From: Owenia fusiformis
Lineage: Eukaryota; Annelida; Polychaeta; Sabellida; Oweniidae
DNA length: 64,000 nucleotides
Assembly: GCA_903813345.2 (NCBI GenBank)
Contig: CAIIXF020000010.1
Location: 30,002,828 to 30,066,827, forward strand
Direction: 5' to 3'
Each line of letters opens with the position of its first letter. Within the stretch, counting starts at the first letter, position 1. Positions 12,901 through 27,900 of the stretch are shown in pieces. Both the position numbers and the translations under genes were made by a program. Under the pieces are notes generated by a model. That model was given only the letters and a program-made list of their open reading frames with translations. It searched no databases and was not told the DNA's origin.

Positions 12901-15900
12901 TTATCTATTATTGATTTCCAAAACTGTTTCGTATAATCACAATTAAAGAAGATGTGGTCACAAGTTTCTATGTTCACATGGCAAAACTCACATATTGGTG
13001 AAGGTGTTATTTTGTATTGAAAGAGTTCACTGTTTGTATACAGGATATTGCTTAAGAGCTTATATTGAAATGCCTTATGTTTTGAATATGTCAGGGTTTT
13101 ATGAAAGTGTTCATAGTAAAATGACCAATCTTCTTCTTTAATATGATATTTATCTGATAAAGTGTGTTTTGCTGTTGGATATTCTGCAATAGCTTCCAAC
13201 AATATTTTATAAAATTCTCTCGATGTACATTTTAAAAAGTTGACTTCTGTATCACTTTTTATTACCATTATATTTTCTAGAGATACCTGGTCATTCATAT
13301 TTACATTCGGTACTCTTAACCAATCTGATGGTATTGCCTGAATGAGGCCAAACCATTTTAGCATATAATTGTGTGAGAGTCCAGTTTGCATTTTGACCTG
13401 ATTCCATGATTTAACCATTCCATTAAGCATAACATTTTGATTCTTAGAAAACCTTTATCATAAAATTCCTTCCAAAATATTGATTTATTTCTGATGACAA
13501 TGTTCTCATTATTCCAAATTATTTCATCCAATGCATTTTTCTTTGGTCTCCTTATAAACGTATATGCCTTTAAAATACTATGATAAAATATTGGGCTAAT
13601 TTCATTTAGTTTATTTATGTCAAAATTGCAGTTAAGTAAAAGTAAAAGCCCGCCATATTTATGGAGATAATGATTTGGAATAATTGTCCATTGTGATTCC
13701 TTTATAGTATCCTTTAAAAGCTTTTGGGCCTATCTTAATTGAGAGGTTTGAATTTTGGTTTTGAGGTCGCTCATGTTGAGTCCTCCTTTTTTAATTGTTG
13801 AAATAAGTGCTTTTCTTTTAATCTAATAAAGCTAAATTTTGACAGCCCAAAAGTTTTTACGATCTGTATTTTACCTAAAATTTTCAAATTTCTTCTTTGC
13901 CATAGGCTCAATACCTGCTTAAGGTGATTAATTGTCGACCTCAAATTTTTCTCTGCTTTGAGCTTTCTATCATAATTATAATACACTCCAAGAATTTTAA
14001 TTTCTTGAACTTGTTTTAAATGTTCAATGTCCCAAATTTGATCTTTAAATCTTCCTATTGTAAAGAGCTCAGTTTTGTCTAAGTTTGTTTTAAGGCCACT
14101 GCATTTTTTGCATTACTTTTGAATAGTTGTTGACTGTGGCGTACCCTACACAAGTAATGGTCTAAACGTTTCCTACACCACGACACTTGTTGGGTCAAAT
14201 GCGACCTACACTTGTCCCACAGGCACAACTCTAATTGATGGCAACGATATCACATGTTTGTCTAGTGGCTTATGGAGTTACACTGCAGCAAGGTGTTGTA
14301 TATCAAAAGGTACATTTTCAAAGTAGGTTAACCAAGCATTTCGTTCAGTTACTTCTTTTCGCTATTGAGAAATCGCCGATTACCAATTACATCAGTTCAG
14401 ATAGCATACCCAGTCGAAATCTTGTAGAAGCGGTGACATATTGAACATACGTATATGGTTTAACTCATCAACAATTTTTAAGCTGTATTTACTACATCTC
14501 ATGACTAATAAACGGGTTACAGATTATATCTACATCTCAAAAGAACAGTTCTTGCAAGATATTTGTTAGGATCTTACATGAACGATAACATAAACCAATA
14601 TATGATTGACTAAGAAACAGGTTTCAGACTATATGTACATCTCAAAAGAACAGTTCTTGCAAGATATTTGTTAGGATCTTACATGAACGATAACATAAAC
14701 CAATATATGCTTGACTAAGAAACAGGTTTCAAACTATATGTACATCTCAAAAGAACAGTTCTTGCAAGATATTTGCCAGGATCTTACATGAACAATAACA
14801 TAAACCAATAAATGTTTTGACTCATAAACGGGTTTCCGACTATTTCTACATCTCAAAAGAACACTTCAAACAAGACATTTGTTAGGATCTTACATGAACG
14901 GTGACATATACCAATAAATGTTATGACTCAAATCGAGTTTCAGACTATTTCTACATCTCAAAAGAACACTTCAAACAAGACATTTGTTAGGATCTTACAT
15001 GAACGGTGACATATACCAATAACTGTTTTTACTCCTAAACGGTTTTCAGACTACATTTTCTGCATCTCAAAAGAACAGTTCATACAAGACATTTATTAGG
15101 ATTTTACATGAACGGTGATATAAACCAATAACTGTTTTTACTCCTGAACGGTTTTAGACTATTTCTACATCTCAAAAGAACAGTTCATACAAGGCTTTGT
15201 TAAGATCTTACATGAACGGTGACATACACCAATAAATGTTTTGACTCTTAAACGGTTTTCAGACTATTTCTACATCTCAAAAGAACAATTCATGTGATAC
15301 ACTTGTAAGGTTTTTATTTGAACGGTGACATAAACCAATAAATGGTTAAAAACATAAGGTTCTTTATACTATTTTTCACAAATCATGAACTGTTTTCAGA
15401 CTATATTCATCAGATCTTAACTGAACAGTTCGTAACATATAATCTGTTTGGATGTTGCATGAACGGTGCTATTAACCAATAAATATTTTGACTCATAAAC
15501 GGTTTTCAGATTATATCTATTACATGCCTATGGAGGAGATACAATCACCAGACACTCTGGTAGGGTCTTGCATCACTGGTAAAATCAATAACAACGCCAG
15601 TCTCGTTGAGGGAAGGATCGGTAAGGGATTAAATTTAGATGGAATAAACCAATCGGTAGACCTAGGAAATCGAAGGACGGAATGCTTTGGTGGGTGTACT
15701 TTGTATACTTCAATGTTTTATAAATATTTGTTTAGTTTTAAAATATATCAAAATCGCGTGTATCGTATACGTACAAGGGTCGTTCGAAAAGTCTTGCACG
15801 ACAGCTTCCCAAGAGAAGAGATTTTATCATTTTTATGTGAAATTTCATACAGATATAGTATTACCCTTTTTACAAGCTTATATGTAATTCCAGGACCACA

Positions 15901-18900
15901 AGCAATGTACTTCCTGAGATACATTTACTTAGAAATTTGAACCAATGGCCCTATGGTACATATGACATCATTAGATTGAATTGATTTTGTGAATGCCTTT
16001 ATAGACTGAAATGATTCCGTCAATCTTTGTTCTTTCAGCTGTTAATCAGGTTATATTATAACTAATTTATATTTAATCTAAATATACAGTACTTAATATA
16101 TAGACTTCCTTTTCAGTAATGCATTATACTTGTAGCATTACGTCCAGTCCATAAGCAAATGTCTGAAACATCCTACCTATAGGATATCAAGCCCTCTCAT
16201 AAGTACAGCTACCCTCAATACACTTCCCTTCTCTTATTCAATCTTGGAATACTTAGCAAACCCTATTGGAGTCATCATATGCAATATGTCTTTATCATGA
16301 ATGGATATAACTTGTGTAATACTGTTTCCCCATTCTTTATCATGTATTCTATCAATGGATGTTTTCTGCTCCAACGTTATTATTTCGAACCATATTCTCC
16401 AATATTTTCAAGATGTTTGAAGAGTACGTTTACAGTCATTCTTTGACATAACCAAAGAAAACAAGCTGGGGAATATTGAGATAAGGTTCACATTTTCCAT
16501 TGAGAACAATAGTAGAAATTGTTTACATTTAAATTGACAGTTTATGAAAGTTAATTTAGCGTACTTTATAACATCGATCTTTATGTGTTACTAGTTATCT
16601 TTTACAAAATGATATGTACCATAGCGTCATCACCGTGGTTACTATAGCAACCGTAAAATGTTAAGTAGTAGGCATGTATACATGAAACTTTGACAGTGTA
16701 AGGGAATAAGATATGGGCACATACATACCAACTATGAACAAGATTGGTCCATTATGTTCACAATTAGACATATTTGTGCAAAACTTTTTGAACAACCCTT
16801 GTATTTATCATCATTATGCATTATTAATTGACAATAAGAACTAGAGTTTAAAGATTGCAAGCAATCTTACGGAGGCCCCGTAGGCTCTTTTTGGCCTTTT
16901 GGAGGTCAGCCAAAGGTCAATTCTCAGTTACAACGGCATATATGAACTCCAGGGAACTTGTAGATGATTTCTTTTAAAAAGAAATTGGTCAATTTCAAGC
17001 AAGTTGAAATTACGTCTTGAAAAGTTTCGAAATTTTACCTTTTTTTCAGTTTTTGAGTACTAATATCTCAAGACTGGTGCACAATTTTAACAAATAGTCA
17101 ATGGATAATATGTGTAGAACCTTTAGAGGAATATATATCCTGACTTTCATGAAAAAATATTGATTTGTAGTCACCAATTCTGAGAAACTAAGAAAACACA
17201 GTTCGTGATTTAGTTTGATGACCTTGACCTTTGACCTTGCAAATTTTACTTTTTAGGTCTCGGTAGGTCTTTTACTATTAAATATACCTAAATTTAAATC
17301 CAGAAAATCAATTTGAAAAATTAACTTTTTCTTACATTTCGGAGGTCACTGAAGGTCAAACAAAGGTCAAAGGTCAAAAGTAAGGTCAGATTTGGAATTC
17401 TGAGAACTTGTAGATGTTTTTTAAAAAAGAGTTTGGTCAATTTAGATCAAGTTGAAATTTGACCTTGAAAAATTTCGAAATTTGACCTTTTTCAGTTTTT
17501 GAGCTCTAATATGCAAAATTTTAATAGATAATCAATTACTAATTTGTGTAGAACCTTTAGAGGAATATATATCTCGACTTTCATTAAAAAATATTGATTT
17601 GTAGTCACCAATTTTGAGAAACTTAGAAAACACAGTTTGAAGTTTAATTCAATGACCTTGACCTTTGACCTTGCAAATTTTACTTTTTTAGTCCTCAGCA
17701 GGTATTTTGTAATTATTTATACCTAAATTTAAATCCAGAAAATCGACTTCTTTGACCTTTCGGAGGTCACCGAAGGTCAACCAAAGGTCACAGGTCAAAA
17801 GTAAGGTCAGATTTTGAAACCTGACAACTTGTAGATGATGTTTAAAAAGCAAAATTGGTCAATGTGAAGCAAGTTGAAAAAATACCTTTTTTGACCTTTT
17901 TTGACCTTCAATATCTCAAAATCTGGGCAAAATTTCTCTAGACGGCAAAAGGCTAACACTAATAGAATATAAATATCTATCTGTATGCAAAAATTCAGGC
18001 AAATATATAGGAGTGTAGTGTCAGGATTTGAGAAACGGGAAAAAAGCTTTGATTCGACCTAGATTTTGACCTTTGACCTTGACCTAGATAAAAAGTTCTT
18101 TCCCCCAAGTTCAGCCAAGGTCCCTGGAAGGTGCATGTAGGAGATGGTTTAAAGGTAGTTGGAATTAGGAGAAAAGGATTTAGGAAGAATTAAGAATAAC
18201 TAGAGATCAAGATTGCAAGCAATCTTACGGAGGCCCGTAGGCGTTTTGGCCTTATATGGTCAACAAATGGTCAACAGTAGTTATTAACTTACTAAGTAAG
18301 TTACTAAATTAGTAACTAAGTATATTACCAAGTAAGTTATGAAGTTGGTTACCTGGTTTCTTCCAAGGTCAACAAAAGGTCAAAACTAAAGTCAGATTTG
18401 AACTCCTGATAACTTGTAGATGGATTTTAAAAACAAGTTTGGTCAATTTAGAGCAAGTTGAAATTTAACCTTAAAAAAATTCGACTTTTTTTAGTGTTTG
18501 AGTTCTAATATCTCAAAACTGGTGAAAAATGTAATAGATAATCAATAGCTAATGTGTGTAGAACCTTAAGAGATATGAATATTCTGACTTTCATTAACAA
18601 ATATTGATTTGTAGTCACCAATTCTGAGAAACTTAGAAAACACAGTTTGTGATTTAGCTTGATGACCTTGACCTTTGACCTTGCAAATTTTACTTTTTTA
18701 GACCTCAGTATGTCTTTTGTGACTAAATATACCTAAATTTAAATCCAGAAAATCGATTTGTAAAAATCAACTTTTTTGACCTTTCGGAGGTCACTGAAGG
18801 TAATCTAAAGGTCGAAGTTCAAAAGTAAGGTCAGATTTGGAATCCTGAAAACTTATAGATGAGTTTAAAAAAAAAGTTTGGTAAATTTAGATCGAGTTGA

Positions 18901-21900
18901 GATTTGACCTTGAAAAATTTCGAAATTTGACCTTTTTCAGATTTTGAGCTCTAATATCTCAAAACTAGTGCAAGATTTTAATAGATAATCAATAGCTAAT
19001 ATGTGCAGAACCTTTAAAGGAATATATATCCAAAATATTGACTTGTAGAAACCAATTCTGAGAAACTTAGAAAACACAGTTCATGATTTAGCTTGATGAC
19101 CTTGACCTTTGACCTTGCCAAATTTTACTTTTTTAGGCCTAAGTAGGTCTTTTGTGATTAAATATACCTAAATTTAAATCCAGAAAATCGATTTGAAAAG
19201 GTCAAAAATAAGGTCAGATTTGGAATCCTGAGAACTTGTAGATGTTTTTTTTTTAAAAAGTTTGGTCAATTTAGATCAAGATGAAATTTGACCTTGAAAA
19301 ATTTCGAAATTTGATCTTTTTCAGTTTTTGAGCTCTTAATATCTCAAAACTGGTGCAAAATTTTAATAGATAATCAATTGCTAATATGTGGAAAACCTTT
19401 AGAGAAATATATATATTCTGACTTTCATTAAAAAATATTGATTTCTAATCACCAATTTTGAGAAACTTAGAAAACACAGTTTGTGATTTTATTTAATGAC
19501 CTTGACATTTGACCTTGCAAATTTTACTTTTTTGGACCTCTTTAGGTCTTTTGTGATTAAATGCACCTAAATTTGAATCCAGAAAATCGATTTGAAAAAT
19601 CAACCTTTTTGACCTTTCGGAGGTCACTGAAGGTCAAATAAAGGTCAAAGGTCAAAAGTAAGGTCAGATTTGGAATCCTGACAATTTGTAGAAGAGTTTT
19701 TAAAAAAATTTGATCAATTTGAAGCAAGTTAAAAAATGACCTTTTTTGACCTTCAATATCTCAAAATCTGTGCAAAATTTGTCTAGACGGCAAAAAGCTA
19801 AGACTAATAAAATACCAATATCTATCTGTATGCAAAAATTCAGCCAAAAATATTGAAGTGTAGAGTCAGGATTCGAGAAACTTGAAAAAAATTAGATTAA
19901 AATATTAGTCCACAGATCTCTTTATTTTCTAAAATCCCTCATAAGACAACTACAATCTACGCTCTTGAATAAATGTGCCCTATTTACGTGTACTCGTTGA
20001 CACGAATTTTGAACGTGATGGTTATCAGCATGTATGTTCACAAAATATGGATGTCTAATATCCAATACAACATCATTTACAGTATAATGGCACTATTGAG
20101 CACATACTGGTTCGTTTCATATTGTTAGTTTTGTAAATTTGAGAGACGATACAGGATATACCACCCCAAAATGCAAAAGTGAGCGGTCGTCGTCGACACG
20201 GCGATTTGAGTATCTTATTATTAAAAATGTCACATATAAGTGTTGAAATATGTTTGAATTGCGCACAATGTTTTATCACAGTCCAATAAACACATCCTGA
20301 AATAAACGAATTATTAGCAATTTTAGAATACGCAAGGTATCAGTCCAGTGTGACACGTGTCCAGTGTGACATGTTTTCAAGGCTGTGTACTAAAAACTCC
20401 CGCGGTACATTTAGTTATATTATACTGCGCTATAAGACCACCAATAGAGGAAATATACCTGTTCACAATGTTTATTATATTTTATTTTCATTCTTTTTTA
20501 ATGTAAGATGTCCATATGCACGTCACTGAGGAATGATTTTGACGGCCATTTTGAATTTTCGCAAGATTTTGCATTCAAAAGTTGTATATTATAAATCAAT
20601 ATACCATGGTTGTTTTCTACAATATGAACATAAATAAAGTATACCAATGCTTTAATTTCCGAAAAAATTCTGAACAAAAAATTTAAAAATAAAAATGGCA
20701 ACCAGTCTGTCAATAGACTTATTTTTTTATATCCCCCTTGTCATCCATCAACATTAGATAATGGCCAGCTCACACACTTATTCGTAGTCTAGCTACAAGT
20801 GCTAAACTAATTCAGTGCTAAGACTGGGATGTTTTGTTTGAGCTACCTTCACACCAACGGCTCTTTGATGGCGCTTAAAGCGTTTTGTAAAGCGGCACCA
20901 AAGCGAAACAAAGCTTGATTAAAGCGTCGGGGTCGTAATAGGCCGTAGAAAAGCTCAGAGTAAAGCGGGATATTCGGCAAGAGCGTCAAAAAATGTTAAA
21001 CTGTTTAAACATTGTGGGCTCTCTGTTACGAATTGATTAAAGCGCCGAGAGCGTATCAAAGCTTAACAAACCGTAACAAAGCTCAGCAAAGCTTGGCCCG
21101 AAGCGTAGGAAAGCTAGGAAGGTTCAAAGCGAGGACCCCAGTCTCTTCACGGTCTGTTACCACTTGACACACTTCGTTAAGATGTCTCAAAATTTACTAC
21201 GATCTGGCATGAAGATCTGACACGAGGGCAGACGCTTTCATCAATATTTGACACTCTTTGTTACGCTTTCATGAAGGACTCTCAAGCTTTCCAACGAACT
21301 GAGATGCTTTAATCAAGGATTGAAACGATTCTTTAGGCTTTGTTACTCTCGACAAGCTTCCTCACGCTCTCTCACTCTCTTTCACGCCGTGCGACAAACA
21401 TCATGTCTTCTTCAGATAGGTCATGCTCTGGTCCATCTGGAATTTCTAGATCGTGTTGTTCTGCCATCGTGTTCTCGAGTCAAAGATGCAATAGTTTTAT
21501 GGATCTACTCATTCTACTGCATCTTCAGATAGTCATTGGATCAAAAGCGGCGTGAAATTGGCGATCTCGACATTTTCCAATGCGTGACAGAGTTTAACAG
21601 AGCGTAACAATCGTATCAGAGCCTGATTTAAAGCGTCATAATCGCATCAAAGCGGAATAATGCTTATCAAAGCGTCATTTCAAGCGTAACAAATCATGGC
21701 CGAAGCGGGATCAAAGCGAGAGGAACGTATTTTTTTGATTTGCACAATGAAGAGCTAACAGGCTACATTTTTGAGCTCCTGACAATATTGAAGTTATATG
21801 AGAAAATACATGAATATTTAGTTTATTTCTAATAGTTACAGATTTATAAACATTTAAGCCAACTGAAAATACACATATCTAACCAAAAGTTTACGAAAAA

Positions 21901-24900
21901 AGGACTTTATAGCAGTTTTTGTGAATCAAAACTTGAGACATTGCAGCAAAGTTTAGTATTAACCCTTTCGCACTCAGATTTCCAAGATGACAACAAGAAT
22001 CTCACAAGATAAACTGAACTCTTTGGTGACAAAAGAAGATTACAAAAGCTTTCAAAGAAGAAATGAAGATGGAAATGCGTTCTGTAATTGAAGAATCAAT
22101 GAAGGAAAGTATGGCAACTTTCATGGCTGAACTAAAAGAGATAAAAAAAGAAAATGAGATGATCAAAACGGATATGAATTCTATGAAAGCCAATATGGCC
22201 AAGATGCAAGAGGACATTAAACTCTTAACACTGGAAAATAATCACAACAACCAATACAGTAGGAAGGGACATCTTCGCATATTGGGCATACCAGACGATG
22301 GCAACAACATTTCTGAAAAGTGCATTGAAAAGGTAGTGATAGCTGTGAACAAAAACATGGATGGAGACTGTCATTTGAAAGAAGATGACATCGAAGTTGC
22401 CCACCGCCTTCCAAATCCGAAACATCAGGAGGACAAACCTCGACCTATGATTGTTCGTTTTTTATCCAGGAAAGTAAGGGACAATCTGCTACGTAAACGC
22501 AAGGCCCTTAAGGGCAAACCACTAGTTATCATGGAGGATTTGTCCCCGGGAAACAGATCTTTGCTGTGGAGGGCAAAACAACATGCCGATTCAAAAGACG
22601 TGTGGGCGCACAATGGTAAAGTATGGACCACACGATCATCAGACAATCGAAAAATCCAATTGGATATATTGGATAACCTAGATGACAAACTTAGAAACTA
22701 AAGGGTTAATCCTAGACAGTAGGGATAGCATGATTATCCTAAATGAACTATACCTAATTAACAGACAGTATTTGACTGTTGCCTTTCATATTTCCTTTGA
22801 ACCCTTTGATATGATCACAATCATAATGAACACTTGACTATGTTGGCCTCACAGCTGATCTGATGAATAGAACTTTATGATGCTTTTATCTGTTTATAGT
22901 ACTTTAATCCTGTATCAGGAGATAATTTCTTAAGACATTATTCTTGCATTTGAGAATTTTTTTTTAACTTACACTTAATCACTCATTAATTGCCATGTAT
23001 GATCAATTTTACCAACTTGTTTAATGATTTGAGTAATCAGGAGCTCAACATTAAGCCAATATTCTTTATGAACTTAAAAACTCTCATTTATTGCAGGATG
23101 CACACATCACTGTTATCTGTGTCGGCCTCCCCCTCTCTCTCCATGATTGCATGTACAGTATTTTGGATCTTTGATCCTGGATAATAACAATGCTGATGTG
23201 CCAGGTCTCTGGGATGAATTGCCTTTTGCAAATGCCATGATTGATGTGGTATCTCTTTATACACAATGTGACAGTTTTGTTTTTAATGCACGCGATTTAA
23301 ATACATTTGCAATTGATAATTTAGAAAACAACCAATTAGATGCACAATTAGAGAGTAATATGAATTCTTGTAATTACCACGAATCACTACATGATATTAA
23401 TCTTCAATTTAAGGAATCTAATTCTGAACTGAACGTACTACATATAAATGCCAGAAGTTTAAATGCACACAAATCTGACATCTTTGGGCTAATGGCACAA
23501 TTTGATAAAGATTTTTCAGTTATAGGTTTCTCAGAAACATGGTTGAATCATAGCACAGAGTCACTATGTAAACATTTCAAATATGATAGCTATTTTGATC
23601 ATCGGGATAATAATGGTGGTGGAACAGCACTTTTCATACACAAACACCTTCAATGCAAAGAAAGACCTGACTTAAAATTAGAACATGAAGGTTATAATTC
23701 CGTAACTGTTGAGATAAATAACGACAATGCTAAAAATGTAATTGTTTCATGTATATATAAGCCTCCAGATATTAACATTAACGAATTCAATGAAAAACTT
23801 GAACAATTTCTTCTAAAGATGACCTCAGAAAATAAGGCTATATATTTGATGGGGGACACTAATATTGATTTACTAAAAACAGATCAGCATAATTCAACTA
23901 ACAATTTTATAAATATATTATTCTCTTACAATCTTTTTCCTTTGATATTCAAACCGACACGTGTCACATCTCACTCGGCTACATTAATTGACAATATTTT
24001 CACCAATATTCCAAACATAGCTCTTTCTGGTATCATCATTGATTGTACAACAGACCACTTACCAATTTTTGCAATGACTGAAAAAACGCTTAAGACAACA
24101 ACAAACAAACAGATCAAATATAGATCAATAAATGATAACTCATTAATGGAGTTTAACAATAAAATGACCAATGTTGAGTGGCAAGAACTTTATAACTGCC
24201 ATGACCCTAACATAGCATATTCTACCTTTTGTAACATAATACAACACGAATATGATAAGGCATTTCCAGTAAAAGTTAAAAAGGTTAGAAAAATTGGAAA
24301 TAATGGTAAGCCATGGCTGCCCAGCGCAATCATCACCTCATGTAGAAATAAAAATAAACTTTAAACAATTTATTTTAAAAGCCCAACACCAGATAATTTA
24401 CGAAAGTATAAGAAATACAAAAATAGCTTAAAACACATCTTAAGAATAGCTGAAAAAAGATTTTATCAAATGAAATTTACTGAAGCCTCCTCTAATATCA
24501 GAAAAACGTGGGAAATCTTAAATGAAATACTTAAAAGGAAAAGAATAAATTACAAACCATTGCCTTCTACATTCTATACAAATGGCAAAGCTTTTAAAGG
24601 TAATAAGGAAATTGCTAATGGATTCAATTCATTTTTCTCTAATGTTGGTAAAGATACTGCAGCAAGTATAGGGCCCTCAAACAGTACTCCCTGGGAGTTT
24701 TAAAGTAAAATGCCAGAAGTAGCTAGTTCTATCTTCCTTCAACCTGTAAACAATGAAGAAATCTTAAAAATAATTTCTTCATTGACAGATTCTGCTGCTG
24801 GCTCAGATAATATCAAGCCAAAAGTAATTAAATTAAACAGTCATCTGATAAGCTCACCACTTGCTTATATTATCAATCTGTCATTTATGCAGGGTATATT

Positions 24901-27900
24901 TCCAGATGATTTAAAGTTTGCAAAAGTCATTCCTATTCATAAAAAAAGATCGTAATGACATATTTACACATTACCGACCTGTATCTCTTCTGTCTGTATT
25001 CTCTAAAATTTATGAAAAATGTATGTCTCACAGGTTGCTTGATTTCTTAGAGAAACAAAACATCTTATATGATCATCAGTATGGTTTTAAGAAGGATCAT
25101 TCAACATTCATGGCTGTTTTAAAATTTGTTGAATCAGTACGCCTTGCCTTAGAAGATCACAAATATTCCATAGGATTAATGTGTGACCTGTCTAAAGCTT
25201 TTGATTCATTAAATCACAATATATTGATGCAAAAATTAAATTATTATGGTATTCGGGGAACTGCCTCCGATTGGTTTCAAAGTTATCTTTCAAAAAGATC
25301 CCAGGTGGTACAATTTGAAGGGAAAACATCTGATATTGTTGAATTATCATGTGGTGTTCCACAAGGAACAATTCTAGGGCCTCTTTTGTTTATTATTTAT
25401 ATAAATGACCTTTACAGATCTTCAGAGGCTGCAGAAATGTTTCTATATGCAGACGATACAAATATACTATTTTCTGGTAACAATCTTGATGACCTCAATA
25501 CCACAGTAAATGAGGAACTTTCTGTAATTAATGAATGGTTTAAGTGCAACAAACTCGCATTAAATCCAACAAAAACAAATTATATTATATTCAGGTCTCC
25601 AAAAAAAGTAATTGAACATGAAAAAATAAAAATCTACATGAATAACTCACTTTTAGATAGAACTATAGTTGGAAACTTTCTTGGCGTACTTATCGATGAA
25701 ACATTATCGTGGAAACCTCATATTAAACACATTGAAACAAAAATTTCAAAAACATTAGGTGTACTTCATAGGGTAAAATTCAATTTAGATGGTAAAGCTT
25801 TGAAAACAATATATTATTCACTTATTTATTCATACTTGAACTATAACTGCATAATTTGGGGGACTGTCCCTCCATCTTATTTGACCAAGTTACACAGACT
25901 ACAGAAACAATTTATTCGAATTTTCGATATAAACTGCCAACCTAGAGATCACACACTCCCACATTTCAAAAGAGCCAATATCCTGAATGTATTTCAAATA
26001 GTGTACATGAATATTGCAGTTTATGTTTTTAAATGCATTAAAGGTGTAAACAAACCCTGTAAGAGGCAATTCAAATATTATTTTACCCCTAGTAATGAAA
26101 ATTCATGATCATTCCACAAGACAAGAATATAAACTTCGACCAGCAAAGTATAGAACTGATATTGGAAAATTCTCGATATGTAAACAAGGCACTGATATAT
26201 GGAATGATGTACCTGGAGATTTACTTCGAATCAATTCTGTATCACACTTTAAGACAAAACTGAAGCAATATTTAATAAATCATAAACCATTGGTCTAAAT
26301 GGAAGAACAATGAAATAACAATAACAAATCAGTAAATTCAATAGTGCATCTTTCCTTCAACATTATCATATCAAAGCAACAGTTATGATTAAATGCATAA
26401 CTAAACATTCAGTGTTGAAGATGACCACAAAATTAACATATATCAATAAACATGACCTTAAACTGACCCATACTATTCTGTTTATCCTGAGACACATTTC
26501 TGGCACTCGATCAACTGTTCTTTTTCTAAAGGCATTGTACATGTGGTTGTGGGGGGGGGGACTGAGGTGGAGATGGGGTTCAGTGGTGTGTAGACATTTT
26601 GTAATTTTTGTTTCATTATTTTACGTTGTAATATGGATAATAGTCCCATTAGGGGGTCTTCCATCTTATTTGATGTATATGATTTTATTATAAACTGAAA
26701 TAAAACACAATAACATTACATAACATAACAAGTCGAGAAATCAGAGCGTATCAGAGCTTATCTCTGTATATGAATCTTGTTTATGTCGGGTCGGGTCTCA
26801 AGACTTGTGACTATACGTCGGTGGGTTTAAAGCTTTTTCTACCGGTAACATTCCGTTTCCCCTTTATTGATATTTGTTTTTGCTGTGAGGCGTTCCCTAT
26901 TTCGTTCGATAGGATAATTGGGTTTTCTTCAATATAGGTAGAGAAAAAGGCAAAAAGTAAAGTCAATAATAGCCCGCTTTTGCCAAGGGTGTTCCTTTTT
27001 TAATCCAGGAGGGTTTATATTTTAAAATACATTTGTAAAATGATCAAAATGATTTTTTGACCCTTCCCCTTCTGCACTACGGAGCGTTTTCTAGAATATA
27101 TAACATCGCCACGACGGTAATTTTATTTATCAGCGCAATATGGTTTTAGTGTACATTGGTTTGATCTATGTTTTTGCAGGTGATTTGGAACTGTGTCCCA
27201 ATGGTTATACTCTTTCATTGTGGCTAAAAATCGGAAAAACATCTGGAAGAAGTTTGTATTATCTCTCTAGTGGTGGACAGACATATCAATCGTATGGAAT
27301 GACACTACTTTTGCAGAGTAGTAGAATTCTTGTCACTTTCACGACCAAGACCAAGAGCTGGTCGGTATCATATTCGAGTCCAACTGCAGCTGAGTGGCAT
27401 CAAGTAGTAATGACGTGGAAGGATCCTTCGATAAGTGACATGTATACCAGCGACGTGGCAAAGCTTTCACTGTGGTGGGATGGCGTGAATGTGGCAACGG
27501 CTAATTCATGTATGGAAAATTAAATAAACAAATAGCATTAAAACCGTATTGTCACGGTGTTATAGCATGACGGTTACGACACCTCTGAAAACGAGATTAG
27601 ACGACTACGATCACTGATTTATCCAATAAAATGGCCGCGATGGAACAGAAAACTAACGTTAGTGCATTATTTTCTTCTACTGCGTATTAATGAAAGGATG
27701 AACGATTTTTGTAGGCATCGCATTCGGTGATGCATTTAGTAATGTACGGGGTGATTCAAAAAGTAATGGACAAAATTTTATAGGCACGCTTACCTTTACC
27801 AGATTTGAATGAAACTTTGTACAAATAAAGATTAATCAATTATCTATTAGATGTTAAAATTTTATTAACTAAATGCAAATACATTTTGAGATAGAGCACT

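Larger units (their letters stand above)
21961..26729 (+). mobile_element. Nearly full-length CR1/Jockey-group LINE
   Basis: Two ORFs on the plus strand followed by a 3' UTR ending in ACATAACATAAC repeats. ORF1 (22063-22701) is a coiled coil followed by an RNA-binding-type region. ORF2 (about 23147-26298) carries an APE endonuclease and a reverse transcriptase. It sits in the LamG a-b intron of gene A in the same orientation as the gene. It has few breaks and looks fairly young. The exact 5' edge and a target duplication were not found. Confidence 0.85.

Noticed and set aside
21320-21555. Two overlapping plus-strand open frames of about 70 codons
   Set aside because: They lie in the degenerate AAAGCG/CGCTTT motif region and have no recognisable domain.
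22002-22688. Minus-strand frames opposite the LINE ORF1
   Set aside because: Shadows of the coding plus strand with no domain of their own.
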